Shown here: one piece after another, positions 21,064 through 28,543 of the stretch
Position numbering within the stretch: the first letter of the stretch is position 1
Layout of the letters: each line of letters opens with the position of its first letter
Source: Propionibacteriales bacterium
Lineage (GTDB): Bacteria; Actinomycetota; Actinomycetes; Propionibacteriales; Nocardioidaceae
Assembly: GCA_009379735.1 (NCBI GenBank)
Contig: WHTB01000006.1
Coordinates: 1-37,927 of the forward strand
Direction: 5' to 3'
DNA: 37,927 nucleotides
Notes under the pieces: generated by a model
Told to the model about the DNA's origin: nothing
What the model saw: only the letters and a program-made list of their open reading frames with translations
Database searches by the model: none
Made by a program: the position numbers and the translations under genes

Positions 21064-21516
21064 ATGCCGGTCTGGGCCATCGTGCTCGACGTGATCGGTG
21101 TCTGTCTGCTTGCCCTCGTACTCGCCGCCGTCTATCTGGTCGGCCGCCGACGTCTGTTGGCACGCCACGGCGGCACCTTTGATCTCAGCATCCGCGTCCG
21201 GTCCGAAAGGGCCGGGCGCGGATGGGTTCTCGGCGTCGGTCGCTACACCGGCGACCGGCTCGAGTGGTTCCGGATCTTCACCCTGAGCGTGCGGCCGAAG
21301 CGCGACCTGAACCGCCGGCTGCTGCAGATCGAGGGTCGGCGTGACGTCGCGGGGACGGAGGAGTTCGCGCTGTACGACGACGCCGTCATCGTGCAGTGCA
21401 GGTATGGCGGCGAGTCGCTGGAGCTCGCGCTGTCCGACAACGCCCTGACCGGTCTGCTCGCCTGGCTCGAGGCCGCGCCGCCAGGCCCCTCCTCCGGCTA
21501 CCAGCTCCGCACCTGA
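21064..21516 (+). CDS. DUF2550 membrane-anchored protein
   Basis: A 150-residue protein with one N-terminal transmembrane helix (about residues 3-25, WAIVLDVIGVCLLALVLAAV), a basic stop-transfer region (GRRRLLARHGG) and a compact, probably PH-like beta domain (WVLGVGRYTGDRLEWFRIF...LYDDAVIVQCRYGGESLELAL). It matches the DUF2550 family, which lies directly after atpC in many actinobacteria; its function is not established. The RBS GAGGAGCGAGG precedes the ATG. The spacer after it holds the repeat array at 21532, which separates it from its usual neighbour, the cobalamin adenosyltransferase gene. Confidence 0.85.
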   Translation: MPVWAIVLDVIGVCLLALVLAAVYLVGRRRLLARHGGTFDLSIRVRSERAGRGWVLGVGRYTGDRLEWFRIFTLSVRPKRDLNRRLLQIEGRRDVAGTEEFALYDDAVIVQCRYGGESLELALSDNALTGLLAWLEAAPPGPSSGYQLRT

Positions 21517-21531
21517 CCGGTCACCCCCAAA

Positions 21532-21627
21532 TTCCTCGCGCCGAGGTTGCGCGTATGTCCCGTTTCCTCGCGCCGACATTGCGCCTATGTCGGGTTTCCT
21601 CGCGCCGAGGTTGCGCGTATGTCCGCG
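21532..21627 (+). repeat. Left array: three tandem copies of a 32-bp repeat
   Basis: Copies start at 21532, 21564 and 21596 with an exact 32-bp period. Copies 1 and 3 are identical over TTCCTCGCGCCGAGGTTGCG and beyond to ATGTCC. Copy 2 differs at the centre (GACATT for GAGGTT) and at a few later bases. Each contains a dyad, CGCGC-N7-GCGCG or GCGC-N7-GCGC in copy 2. The array begins 16 nt after the DUF2550 stop and ends 62 nt before the next gene. Inverted copies lie on the far side of that gene at 22689-22750. Confidence 0.92.
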
Positions 21628-21689
21628 CATACTCGGCTGCCTGTGGATGACGGACGCCATGAATCGGCCGACGCGAGCATCATCGGGCG

Positions 21690-22682
21690 ATGGACATCTT
21701 CACCTGGACCCAGTGGCTGGCAGCCGGCCACACGCGTCAGGCCCTGATCCAGGCGCTAACCGCTGGCGAGATCCGTCGTGTGCTGAGGGGCGTCTACGCC
21801 GACAGCGGTGTTCCCGACGTACTCGAGAACCGGGCTCGCGCAGTGCGGCTGGTGCGGCCGAGCGAGACCGTCGTCGCTCGGGAGACTGCCGCGTGGCTGT
21901 CAGGGATGGATGTGCTTCCCCCGGGTCGCCGGATCGAGGACGAACCGCTGCACCTGGTCATGCCGAGGTCCGTGACGCCGCCACGGCTTGAGGGATGCAA
22001 GGCGTACCAGGGGCAGTTGCCGGCCGAGGATGTCGTCGAGCATGACGGGATCCGCCGAACGACCGACCTGCGGACCGCGCTTGACCTCGGTCGGTTTCGC
22101 GATCGCGAGCAGGCGGTGGCCGCGCTCGACGCGTACCTGCACCTGGAGCGGGTGACCCTCGAGGAGCTCTGGGGCCGGGCTCGGCTGCTCCGTCGGGTGC
22201 GCAACTGCCGTCGGCTGCGCGCCAACCTTGCTGTTGCCGATGGCGGCGCCGAGTCGTACGCAGAGAGTGCCCAGCGGGTGCTGTTCGTCGACGCGGGACT
22301 GCCGAGACCGAAGACCCAGGTCCCGGTCAACGGGCTGGCGGGCGACCTGATCGGTTTGCTCGATATGGGGTGGGTGGCCTACCTGGTCGGATCGGAGTTC
22401 GACGGCGAGGTTGGCCACGACGACGACGAGCAGCGCGACCACGACGATGGGCGCCGCAGCCGGATGCGCCGCGAGGCAAAGTGGGCGATCGAGGTTGCCC
22501 GCAAAGGGGATCTGTGGGGGAGTCCTGCGCAGCTCGTGCACACCGTCGCCCAGCGGTTGGTGGAGCGGGGGTGGTCACCGCCGTCGGCCGTGCTCGAGCA
22601 GATCGTGCGCGCGGCTGAGTACGAGGCGACGACTGGCGAGCGTTGGCGGTGGATGCCGCTGGAGCGGCTGCTCGCGGCATGA
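21690..22682 (+). CDS. AbiEi-type winged-helix plus DUF559/Vsr-like nuclease-fold protein
   Basis: A 330-residue protein of unproven function. The N-terminal part (residues 1 to about 85) resembles the AbiEi-type antitoxin/regulator winged helix: FTWTQWLAAGHTRQALIQAL, then TAGEIRRVLRGVYADSGVPD, then the region around ETAAWLSGMDVLPP. The C-terminal part from about residue 185 resembles DUF559/Vsr-like restriction-endonuclease folds: Glu188/Glu192 in AESYAESAQRVLFVDAGLP, then Asp225 in GLLDMGWVAY and Glu236/Asp238 in SEFDGEVGHDDDEQ, followed by an Arg-rich segment. Such single-gene fusions are common in actinobacteria and often annotated as AbiEi-family proteins; no cognate AbiEii nucleotidyltransferase toxin is adjacent. 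RBS is weak. The gene stands alone between inverted 32-bp repeat arrays, which suggests a transferred unit or self-binding sites. Confidence 0.7.
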   Translation: MDIFTWTQWLAAGHTRQALIQALTAGEIRRVLRGVYADSGVPDVLENRARAVRLVRPSETVVARETAAWLSGMDVLPPGRRIEDEPLHLVMPRSVTPPRLEGCKAYQGQLPAEDVVEHDGIRRTTDLRTALDLGRFRDREQAVAALDAYLHLERVTLEELWGRARLLRRVRNCRRLRANLAVADGGAESYAESAQRVLFVDAGLPRPKTQVPVNGLAGDLIGLLDMGWVAYLVGSEFDGEVGHDDDEQRDHDDGRRSRMRREAKWAIEVARKGDLWGSPAQLVHTVAQRLVERGWSPPSAVLEQIVRAAEYEATTGERWRWMPLERLLAA

Positions 22683-22688
22683 TCGGAC

Positions 22689-22750
22689 GGACATAGGTGC
22701 AACCTCGGCGCGAAGAATGGGGACATTCGCGCAACCTCGGCGCGAAGAAA
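22689..22750 (-). repeat. Right array: two inverted copies of the 32-bp repeat
   Basis: Reverse-complement copies start at 22689 and 22721 (period 32). Shared core read on the minus strand: TTCGCGCCGAGGTTGC. The outer copy has the CGCGC-N7-GCGCG dyad intact. The array starts 6 nt after the AbiEi/DUF559-like gene and ends 9 nt before the stop of the minus-strand adenosyltransferase gene, so it fills almost the whole spacer. Confidence 0.9.
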
Positions 22751-22759
22751 AGAACTGGG

Positions 22760-23347
22760 TCAGTCCTTGGATTGGTGGGCGCCGCCGGGCTGCCAGAGGA
22801 CGTCTCCGCCGCGGCCGAGGTTGGCGTGCCGGGCCAGGATGAACAGCAGGTCGCTGAGCCGGTTGAGGTAGGTGATCGCCAGCTGGTTCATCGACTCCCC
22901 GTGCTCGTCGTAGGCCGCCCACGCCGACCGCTCGGCGCGCCGGGTGGCCGTGCACGCGACGTGCAGCAGCGCTGAACCCGAGGTGCCGCCCGGCAGGATG
23001 AACGAGCGCAGCTTCTCCAGCTGGTCGTTGTACTCGTCGCACCAACCTTCGAGCCGGTCGATGTACGACTGGGTGACCCGCAGCGGCGGGAACTCCGGGT
23101 CCGCCACGACCGGCGTCGAGAAGTCGGCCCCGACGTCGAACATGTCGTTCTGCACCTGGGTCAGCAGCTCGGCCACGCCCGGGTCGAGATCGCCAAGGGC
23201 CAGCGCCACACCGAGGTGTGCGCTCGCCTCGTTGACGTCGCCGTACGCCGCGACGCGGGCGTCGGTCTTGCGGGTCTGGCTCATATCGCCGAGGCGGGTC
23301 GCGCCGGCGTCGCCGGTCCTGGTGTAGATGCGGGTGAGGTTGACCAT
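22760..23347 (-). CDS. ATP:cob(I)alamin adenosyltransferase, PduO type
   Basis: Transfers the adenosyl group of ATP to cob(I)alamin, making adenosylcobalamin, the cofactor of the mutase encoded just downstream on the other strand. ATG 23347 gives 195 residues starting MVNLTRIYTRTGDAG; a 19-residue upstream extension in frame is not family-like. The ATP-binding N-terminus is TRTGDAGATRLGDMSQTRK with DARVAAYGDVNEASAHLG. The trimer/active-site region is FILPGGTSGSALLHVACTATRRAERSAW, followed by YLNRLSDLLFILARHAN. The five-helix bundle is complete. It is transcribed away from the STAS and mutase genes, so coordination would need a shared divergent control region. Confidence 0.92.
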   Translation of the reverse strand: MVNLTRIYTRTGDAGATRLGDMSQTRKTDARVAAYGDVNEASAHLGVALALGDLDPGVAELLTQVQNDMFDVGADFSTPVVADPEFPPLRVTQSYIDRLEGWCDEYNDQLEKLRSFILPGGTSGSALLHVACTATRRAERSAWAAYDEHGESMNQLAITYLNRLSDLLFILARHANLGRGGDVLWQPGGAHQSKD

Positions 23348-23377
23348 GGCGCCAGCGTAGGCCGTTGCGACCGACGA

Positions 23378-23411
23378 AACCGTTCGGCGTGAGACTGCAA
23401 CCATTCGGCGT
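23378..23411. promoter_or_regulatory. Direct repeat pair in the divergent adenosyltransferase-STAS region
   Basis: AACCGTTCGGCGT (23378-23390) and AACCATTCGGCGT (23399-23411) are 12/13 identical and exactly 21 bp apart, two turns of the helix, in the 125-bp region between divergent genes. This geometry suits a dimeric regulator on one face of the DNA. The regulator is not known. Confidence 0.4.
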
Positions 23412-23472
23412 CGGTACGCGTCATAGTGGGTGAGAGGCGGATCGGGGCCGTCTCCACCGACGGGGAGGTGAC

Positions 23473-23784
23473 ATGGTCGTCGCCGGAAAGATCGAGGCTC
23501 TCCGCCTCACCGGGCGTCTCGACGCGAGCAGTGTGGGCGATGTACGCGCCCGACTCAACGACATCATCGACAACCACCCCATCGGCGACATCGTCGTCGA
23601 CTTGAGCGACGTCGACCTGGTCGACGCCACCGGTCTAGGCGTCCTCGCCGCCACCCACCGCCGCCTGGAGCGCGAGGGCCGGATGCTGGTCCTGCGTGGC
23701 TGCACCGCCCCGATCCATCGCGTGCTCGCGGTGACCCGGCTGCTCCGGGTGCTGCATGTGGAGCCGGTCTCCCGGCCGGCGTGA
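23473..23784 (+). CDS. STAS-domain protein, anti-sigma factor antagonist type
   Basis: A 103-residue single-domain protein. STAS proteins of the SpoIIAA/RsbV type bind anti-sigma kinases and are controlled by phosphorylation. The core DIVVDLSDVDLVDATGLGVL is typical; the phospho-acceptor position, usually Ser in D-S-S/T-G, is Thr53 in DATGLG. ATG at 23473 has a strong RBS (GGGGAGG). No kinase or sigma gene is adjacent. It lies between the adenosyltransferase and mutase genes, but nothing in the sequence ties it to B12. Confidence 0.85.
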   Translation: MVVAGKIEALRLTGRLDASSVGDVRARLNDIIDNHPIGDIVVDLSDVDLVDATGLGVLAATHRRLEREGRMLVLRGCTAPIHRVLAVTRLLRVLHVEPVSRPA

Positions 23785-23795
23785 GACGCCTCACG
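23780..23795. promoter_or_regulatory. CRP-like dyad before the ethylmalonyl-CoA mutase gene
   Basis: CGTGAG-ACGC-CTCACG, a perfect 16-bp dyad that satisfies GTGA-N6-TCAC. It overlaps the STAS stop codon. TACGCT (23824-23829) is a good -10 element placed 6 nt before the mutase ATG, suggesting a leaderless mRNA; the dyad centre would then be near -48. It could instead be a small terminator hairpin of the STAS gene. Confidence 0.4.
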
Positions 23796-23835
23796 ACTTG
23801 GTTACCCGCAGGTTCGATCACCGTACGCTCGGCGC

Positions 23836-25851
23836 ATGCAGGAACGCGACCAGCCCTGGGTGATGCGGACGTACGCCGGGCACAGTTCGGCGACTGACTC
23901 CAACGCCCTCTACCGGCGCAACCTGGCCAAGGGCCAGACGGGACTGTCGGTGGCGTTCGACCTGCCCACGCAGACCGGGTACGACCCCGACTCAGAGCTG
24001 GCCCGCGGCGAGGTCGGCAAGGTCGGCGTGCCGATCCCGCACATCGGTGAGATGCGACGGCTGTTCGCCGACATCCCGCTCGCCGAGATGAACACCTCGA
24101 TGACCATCAACGCCACCGCGATGTGGCTGCTGGCGCTCTACGAGGTGGTGGCCGAGGAGCAAGCAGCGGCGCACGGGTCCGATCCGGGCGAAGCCCGCCA
24201 CCTGCTCGCCGGCACGACCCAGAACGACATCATCAAGGAGTACCTCTCCCGCGGCACGTACGTCTTCCCGCCCGAGCACTCGCTACGCCTCACCACCGAC
24301 GTCATCGCGTACACCGTCAACAACATCCCGAAGTGGAACCCGATCAACATCTGCAGCTACCACCTGCAGGAGGCCGGGGCGACGCCGACCCAGGAGCTGG
24401 CGTACGCGCTCACCACCGCGATCGCGGTCCTCGACGCGGTCCGTGACTCCGGTCAGGTCGACCCGGCGGACTTCGGCACGGTCGTCGGTCGGATCTCGTT
24501 CTTCGTCAACGCCGGGGTGCGGTTCGTCGAGGAGATGTGCAAGATGCGGGCCTTCGTGGCCCTGTGGGACGAGATCACGCGCGACCGGTACGGCGTGACC
24601 GACGAGAAGATGCGCCGGTTCCGGTACGGCGTCCAGGTCAACTCGCTCGGGCTCACCGAGGCGCAGCCCGAGAACAACGTGCAGCGCATCGTGCTCGAGA
24701 TGCTCGGGGTGACGCTGTCCAAGGACGCCAGGGCCCGCGCCGTGCAGCTGCCGGCGTGGAACGAAGCCCTCGGCCTGCCCCGCCCCTGGGACCAGCAGTG
24801 GTCGTTGCGGCTGCAGCAGGTGCTGGCGTTCGAGTCCGACCTGCTCGAGTACGACGACCTTTTCGCCGGCTCAACCGTGGTCGAGGCGAAGGTGGCCGAG
24901 CTGGTGGACGGTGCCCGCGCCGAGGTCGACCGGGTGCAGGCGATGGGCGGCGCGATCGCCGCCGTCGAGTCCGGCTACATGAAGCAGCAGCTGGTCTCGT
25001 CGCACGCGGCCCGGCGGGCCCGGATCGAGGCCGGCGAGGAGAAGGTGATCGGCGTCAACGCCTACGTCGAGACCGAGGTGTCGCCGTTGACCGCCGACCT
25101 CGACGCCGCCATCCAGATCGCCGACCCCGCCGCCGAGTCGTCGGCGGTCGCCGGGGTCCAGGACTGGCGGGCCGGCCGCGACGTCCAGGCCGTGGACGCC
25201 GCGATCGACCGGTTGCGACGGGACGCCAAGACCGGTGACAACCTGATGCCGGCCACGCTCGAGGCCGCCCGCTCCGGCGTGACCACAGGGGAGTGGGCCG
25301 GCGCGCTGCGTGGGGTCTTCGGCGAGTTCCGCGCACCGACCGGGGTGACCGGCGCGGTGGGGGTGGCGGAGGCCGGGGCCGAGCTCGCGGCCGTCCGCGA
25401 CGCCGTTCGGAGGACCGGCGAGGAGCTCGGCGGGCGGCTGCGGCTGCTGGTCGGCAAGCCCGGGCTCGACGGGCACTCCAACGGCGCCGAGCAGGTGGCC
25501 GTACGCGGCCGCGACGCCGGCTTCGAGGTCGTCTACCAAGGCATCCGGCTGACGCCGAGCCAGATCGTGGCTGCGGCCATCGCCGAGGACGTGCACTGTG
25601 TCGGGCTGTCGATCCTGTCCGGTTCCCATCTGGAGCTGGTGCCCGAGGTGCTCCGCGGGCTGCGCGCCGAAGGGATGGCCGACGTCCCGGTCGTGGTCGG
25701 CGGGATCATCCCCGCAGCCGACGCCGTGACGCTCAAGGAGCAGGGTGTCGCCGCCGTGTTCACGCCCAAGGACTTCGGGCTCACCGAGATCATGGCGCGC
25801 ATCGTGGACGAGATCCGCCGGGCCAACGGCTTGGGTACGCTCACCGCGTGA
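23836..25851 (+). CDS. B12-dependent ethylmalonyl-CoA mutase (MeaA-like)
   Basis: Adenosylcobalamin-dependent carbon-skeleton mutase. The 671-residue single chain has the TIM-barrel substrate domain first (SVAFDLPTQTGYDPDS, LAGTTQNDIIKEYLSRGTYV, NICSYHLQEAGATPTQELAY), a linker around 420-530, and the C-terminal B12-binding domain with DGHSNG, where His547 is the lower cobalt ligand, and VVGGIIP. The DGHSNGAEQ form, instead of DGHDRG of methylmalonyl-CoA mutase, and the single-subunit length point to the Ecm/MeaA type that converts ethylmalonyl-CoA to methylsuccinyl-CoA in the ethylmalonyl-CoA pathway. No RBS is visible; a -10-like TACGCT 6 nt before ATG suggests a leaderless transcript. The next gene overlaps its stop by 4 nt. 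Confidence 0.88.
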   Translation: MQERDQPWVMRTYAGHSSATDSNALYRRNLAKGQTGLSVAFDLPTQTGYDPDSELARGEVGKVGVPIPHIGEMRRLFADIPLAEMNTSMTINATAMWLLALYEVVAEEQAAAHGSDPGEARHLLAGTTQNDIIKEYLSRGTYVFPPEHSLRLTTDVIAYTVNNIPKWNPINICSYHLQEAGATPTQELAYALTTAIAVLDAVRDSGQVDPADFGTVVGRISFFVNAGVRFVEEMCKMRAFVALWDEITRDRYGVTDEKMRRFRYGVQVNSLGLTEAQPENNVQRIVLEMLGVTLSKDARARAVQLPAWNEALGLPRPWDQQWSLRLQQVLAFESDLLEYDDLFAGSTVVEAKVAELVDGARAEVDRVQAMGGAIAAVESGYMKQQLVSSHAARRARIEAGEEKVIGVNAYVETEVSPLTADLDAAIQIADPAAESSAVAGVQDWRAGRDVQAVDAAIDRLRRDAKTGDNLMPATLEAARSGVTTGEWAGALRGVFGEFRAPTGVTGAVGVAEAGAELAAVRDAVRRTGEELGGRLRLLVGKPGLDGHSNGAEQVAVRGRDAGFEVVYQGIRLTPSQIVAAAIAEDVHCVGLSILSGSHLELVPEVLRGLRAEGMADVPVVVGGIIPAADAVTLKEQGVAAVFTPKDFGLTEIMARIVDEIRRANGLGTLTA

Positions 25852-26204
25852 GTGATCTGCAGTGTGCCGCGACGTTCGTGATCAGCGGCGCCGTCGCCGA
25901 CTCCGAGGTCCGCGCTCTCGCGGAGTCGCTCACCGGCCGTCGCGTCGCCCAGGTGTACGGCGATGCGGCCCACCGACCGGCCGCCGAGCTGGTGGCCGGC
26001 GTCCTCGGTGTGCACGCAGTGGTACGAGACGACCTCGACCCTGGCCTCGGCGGCGCGGGCGGGCTGGCCGCGCTGGCCGACGTGCACCGCGGTGAGACCG
26101 TCCTGGTGCTTGTGACGCGTCCGTCCGAGCCCGCCACCGTCGAGCTCAGCATCGACGGCGACGGGTGGGCGTGGCGACCATCGGCCGGTGACGTGGAAGG
26201 GTAG
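25848..26204 (+). CDS. Hypothetical protein, remote histidine-phosphatase resemblance
   Basis: A 118-residue protein starting at a GTG that overlaps the mutase stop (GTGA), so translation is coupled to the mutase. I do not recognise it firmly. The order of segments VYGDAAHRPAAELVAGVLGV, VRDDLDPG, then ALADVHRGETVLVLVTRPSEP recalls the middle and end of histidine phosphatase (phosphoglycerate-mutase-like) proteins, where sites of the form 'SxxxRAxQTA' and 'GETVLVVTH' occur. The catalytic N-terminal RHG motif is absent, and the expected His after VLVLV is not there, so any such protein would be inactive. The C-terminus is WAWRPSAGDVEG. Confidence 0.6.
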   Translation: MSDLQCAATFVISGAVADSEVRALAESLTGRRVAQVYGDAAHRPAAELVAGVLGVHAVVRDDLDPGLGGAGGLAALADVHRGETVLVLVTRPSEPATVELSIDGDGWAWRPSAGDVEG

Positions 26205-26257
26205 GCAGTCGCACGGGCCGCACCTGGCACCGTACTGGCACGGAGGGGAAGCACCGC

Positions 26258-28351
26258 ATGGAGGTTTGGCCGGGAGGCGCGTACCCGTTGGGCGCGACCT
26301 ACGACGGTGAGGGCACCAACTTCGCCCTGTTCTCCGAGGTCGCCGACGGTGTCGAGCTCTGTCTGTTCGACGACGACGGCACCGAGACCCGAGTCCAGCT
26401 GGTGGAGCGCGACTCGCTGGTCTGGCACGCGTACCTGCCGGCGGTCGCGCCCGGGCAGCGGTACGCCTTCCGCGTGCACGGCCGCTACGAGCCGGACCGC
26501 GGGTTCCGCTGCGACCCGTCTAAGCTGCTGCTGGACCCGTACGCCAAGGCGATCGAGGGCGACACCGACTGGGCGCCGGCCTGCTACTCGTACGACTTCG
26601 CCGACCCGAAGAAGCGCAACACCGAGGACTCGGCGCCGCACGTGATGAGGTCGGTGGTGGTCAACCCGTACTTCGACTGGCAGGACGACCGGCAGCCGCG
26701 CCGGACGTACCACGAGACGGTGATCTACGAGGCGCACGTACGCGGGCTGACTATGACCCACCCGGACGTACCGGACACGATCCGCGGCACGTATGCGGCA
26801 CTCGGACATCCCGCCGTCGTCGAGCACCTCACCGGGCTGGGGGTCACGGCGGTCGAGCTGATGCCGGTGCACCAGTTCGTGCAGGACGCCCACCTGCTCG
26901 AGAAGGGGCTCAGCAACTACTGGGGCTACAACACGATCGGGTACTTCGCGCCGCACAACGCGTACAGCTCGACCGGTCAGCGTGGCGAGCAGGTGCTGGA
27001 GTTCAAGGCGATGGTGCGCCAGCTGCACCGCGCCGGCATCGAGGTCATCCTCGACGTCGTCTACAACCACACGGCCGAGGGCAACCACCTCGGGCCGACG
27101 CTGGCGTTCCGCGGGATCGACAACCAGTCCTATTACCGGCTCGTCGACGATGACCCGGCGCACTACTACGACACGACCGGCACCGGCAACACGCTGCTGA
27201 TGCGCAACCCCCATGTCCTGCAGCTGATCATGGACTCGCTGCGCTACTGGGCGACCGACATGCATGTCGACGGGTTCCGGTTCGACCTGGCGGCCAGCCT
27301 GGCCCGGCAGTTCCACGAGGTCGACCGGCTGAGCGCCTTCTTCGACCTGGTGCACCAGGACCCGGTGGTGTCGCAGGTGAAGCTGATCGCGGAGCCGTGG
27401 GACGTCGGACCCGGCGGCTACCAGGTCGGCAACTTCCCGCCCCGCTGGACCGAGTGGAACGGCAAGTACCGCGACACGATGCGGGACTTCTGGCGCAGCG
27501 AGCCGGCGACCCTCGGCGAGTTCGCGGACCGGCTGTCGGGGTCGTCGGACCTGTACGAGAGCGACGGCCGCGCGCCGTACGCGTCGATCAACTTCGTCAC
27601 CGCCCACGACGGGTTCACGCTGCGCGACCTGGTGTCGTACAACGACAAGCACAACGAGGCCAACGGCGAGGACAACAAGGACGGTGAGAGCCACAACCGG
27701 TCCTGGAACTCTGGCGCCGAGGGCGAGACGAGCGACCAGGAGGTGCTGGCGCTCCGGGCCCGCCGGCAGCGCAACGTGCTTGCCACGATGCTGCTCAGCC
27801 AGGGCACGCCGATGCTGCTGTACGGCGACGAGCTCGGTCGCACCCAGCGCGGCAACAACAACGCGTACTGCCAGGACAACGAACTCAGCTGGGTCGACTG
27901 GTCCTCGGTCGACAAGGACCTGGTGGCGTTCGTCAACCGACTGACCAGCTTGCGCGCCGAGCACCCGGTGCTGCGTCGCCGCCGCTTCTTCACCGGCGAT
28001 CGGGACGCGGAGGGGGTCCCGGACGTCGCCTGGTTGCGGCCGGACGGTGAGCAGATGGACGCCGACGACTGGGACTCCCAGTCGGTGCGTTCGATGGCCG
28101 TCTACCTCAACGGCCGGGCCATCACCGAACCCGACCGGCGCGGCGAGAAGATTAGTGACGACTCGTTCCTGATGCTGTTCAACAGCGGCGCCGACGCGAC
28201 CGACTTCACCCTCCCCGACGGCCTGTTCGGCGATATGTGGGAGGTGGTGCTGGACACCGCGGTCGGGGACGGTGGCGAGTCCGCGAGCATCCCGGACGCG
28301 TCGGTCCGCACGCTGATCGCGCACTCACTGGTCCTGCTCCGCCGGGTCTAA
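26258..28351 (+). CDS. glgX: Glycogen debranching enzyme GlgX (GH13)
   Basis: Cytoplasmic isoamylase-type enzyme that hydrolyses alpha-1,6 branches of phosphorylase-trimmed glycogen. The 697-residue protein has an N-terminal CBM48-like domain (YPLGATYDGEGTNFALFSEV), then the GH13 barrel: VILDVVYNHT (region I), DGFRFDLAAS with nucleophile Asp343 (region II), IAEPWDVG with acid/base Glu379 (region III) and FVTAHDGFTL with Asp451 (region IV), followed by GDELGRTQRGNNNAYCQDNELSWVDW, diagnostic for GlgX/TreX, and a C-terminal beta domain. ATG follows the strong RBS GGAGGGG. No other glycogen gene is adjacent. It converges with a small minus-strand gene 8 nt past its stop. Confidence 0.96.
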   Translation: MEVWPGGAYPLGATYDGEGTNFALFSEVADGVELCLFDDDGTETRVQLVERDSLVWHAYLPAVAPGQRYAFRVHGRYEPDRGFRCDPSKLLLDPYAKAIEGDTDWAPACYSYDFADPKKRNTEDSAPHVMRSVVVNPYFDWQDDRQPRRTYHETVIYEAHVRGLTMTHPDVPDTIRGTYAALGHPAVVEHLTGLGVTAVELMPVHQFVQDAHLLEKGLSNYWGYNTIGYFAPHNAYSSTGQRGEQVLEFKAMVRQLHRAGIEVILDVVYNHTAEGNHLGPTLAFRGIDNQSYYRLVDDDPAHYYDTTGTGNTLLMRNPHVLQLIMDSLRYWATDMHVDGFRFDLAASLARQFHEVDRLSAFFDLVHQDPVVSQVKLIAEPWDVGPGGYQVGNFPPRWTEWNGKYRDTMRDFWRSEPATLGEFADRLSGSSDLYESDGRAPYASINFVTAHDGFTLRDLVSYNDKHNEANGEDNKDGESHNRSWNSGAEGETSDQEVLALRARRQRNVLATMLLSQGTPMLLYGDELGRTQRGNNNAYCQDNELSWVDWSSVDKDLVAFVNRLTSLRAEHPVLRRRRFFTGDRDAEGVPDVAWLRPDGEQMDADDWDSQSVRSMAVYLNGRAITEPDRRGEKISDDSFLMLFNSGADATDFTLPDGLFGDMWEVVLDTAVGDGGESASIPDASVRTLIAHSLVLLRRV

Positions 28352-28359
28352 CCGCGGCG

Positions 28360-28521
28360 TCAGGCCGCCGTCGGCAGGCGCCTTTGCTTCTTGGTCTTGA
28401 CCAGCTTGCGCTTCTTGACCGTGTAGCCCTCGGGCAGCCGGCCCTCGGTGAGCAGCCGGATCGGGCAGCGCTTGCAGCGTGGCTTGGTCACGCAGCACTT
28501 CTTCTTCGGCTTCGGCGGCAC
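28360..28521 (-). CDS. Small basic Cys-motif protein, conserved type, 53 residues
   Basis: A 53-residue protein starting at GTG 28521: it begins with a Lys/Pro-rich segment, then Cys9-Cys10, Cys16 and Cys19 in CCVTKPRCKRCP, followed by IRLLTEGRLPEGYTVKK and a very basic tail. The Cys pattern suggests one metal site, probably zinc or iron. Similar tiny 'KKKCC...RCxRCP' proteins occur widely in actinobacteria without known function. Its probable -10 (TAGCGT, 28529-28534 on the minus strand) lies 7 nt before the GTG, fitting a leaderless mRNA. Upstream of this, at about its -35 region, lies the iron box shared with the divergent ferritin gene. Confidence 0.7.
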   Translation of the reverse strand: MPPKPKKKCCVTKPRCKRCPIRLLTEGRLPEGYTVKKRKLVKTKKQRRLPTAA

Positions 28522-28543
28522 GGCCGCGACGCTACCACAAGGA

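Noticed and set aside
21532-22750. The 32-bp repeats as a CRISPR array
   Set aside because: The copies are adjacent without unique spacers and occur in opposite orientation around a gene; no cas gene is nearby.
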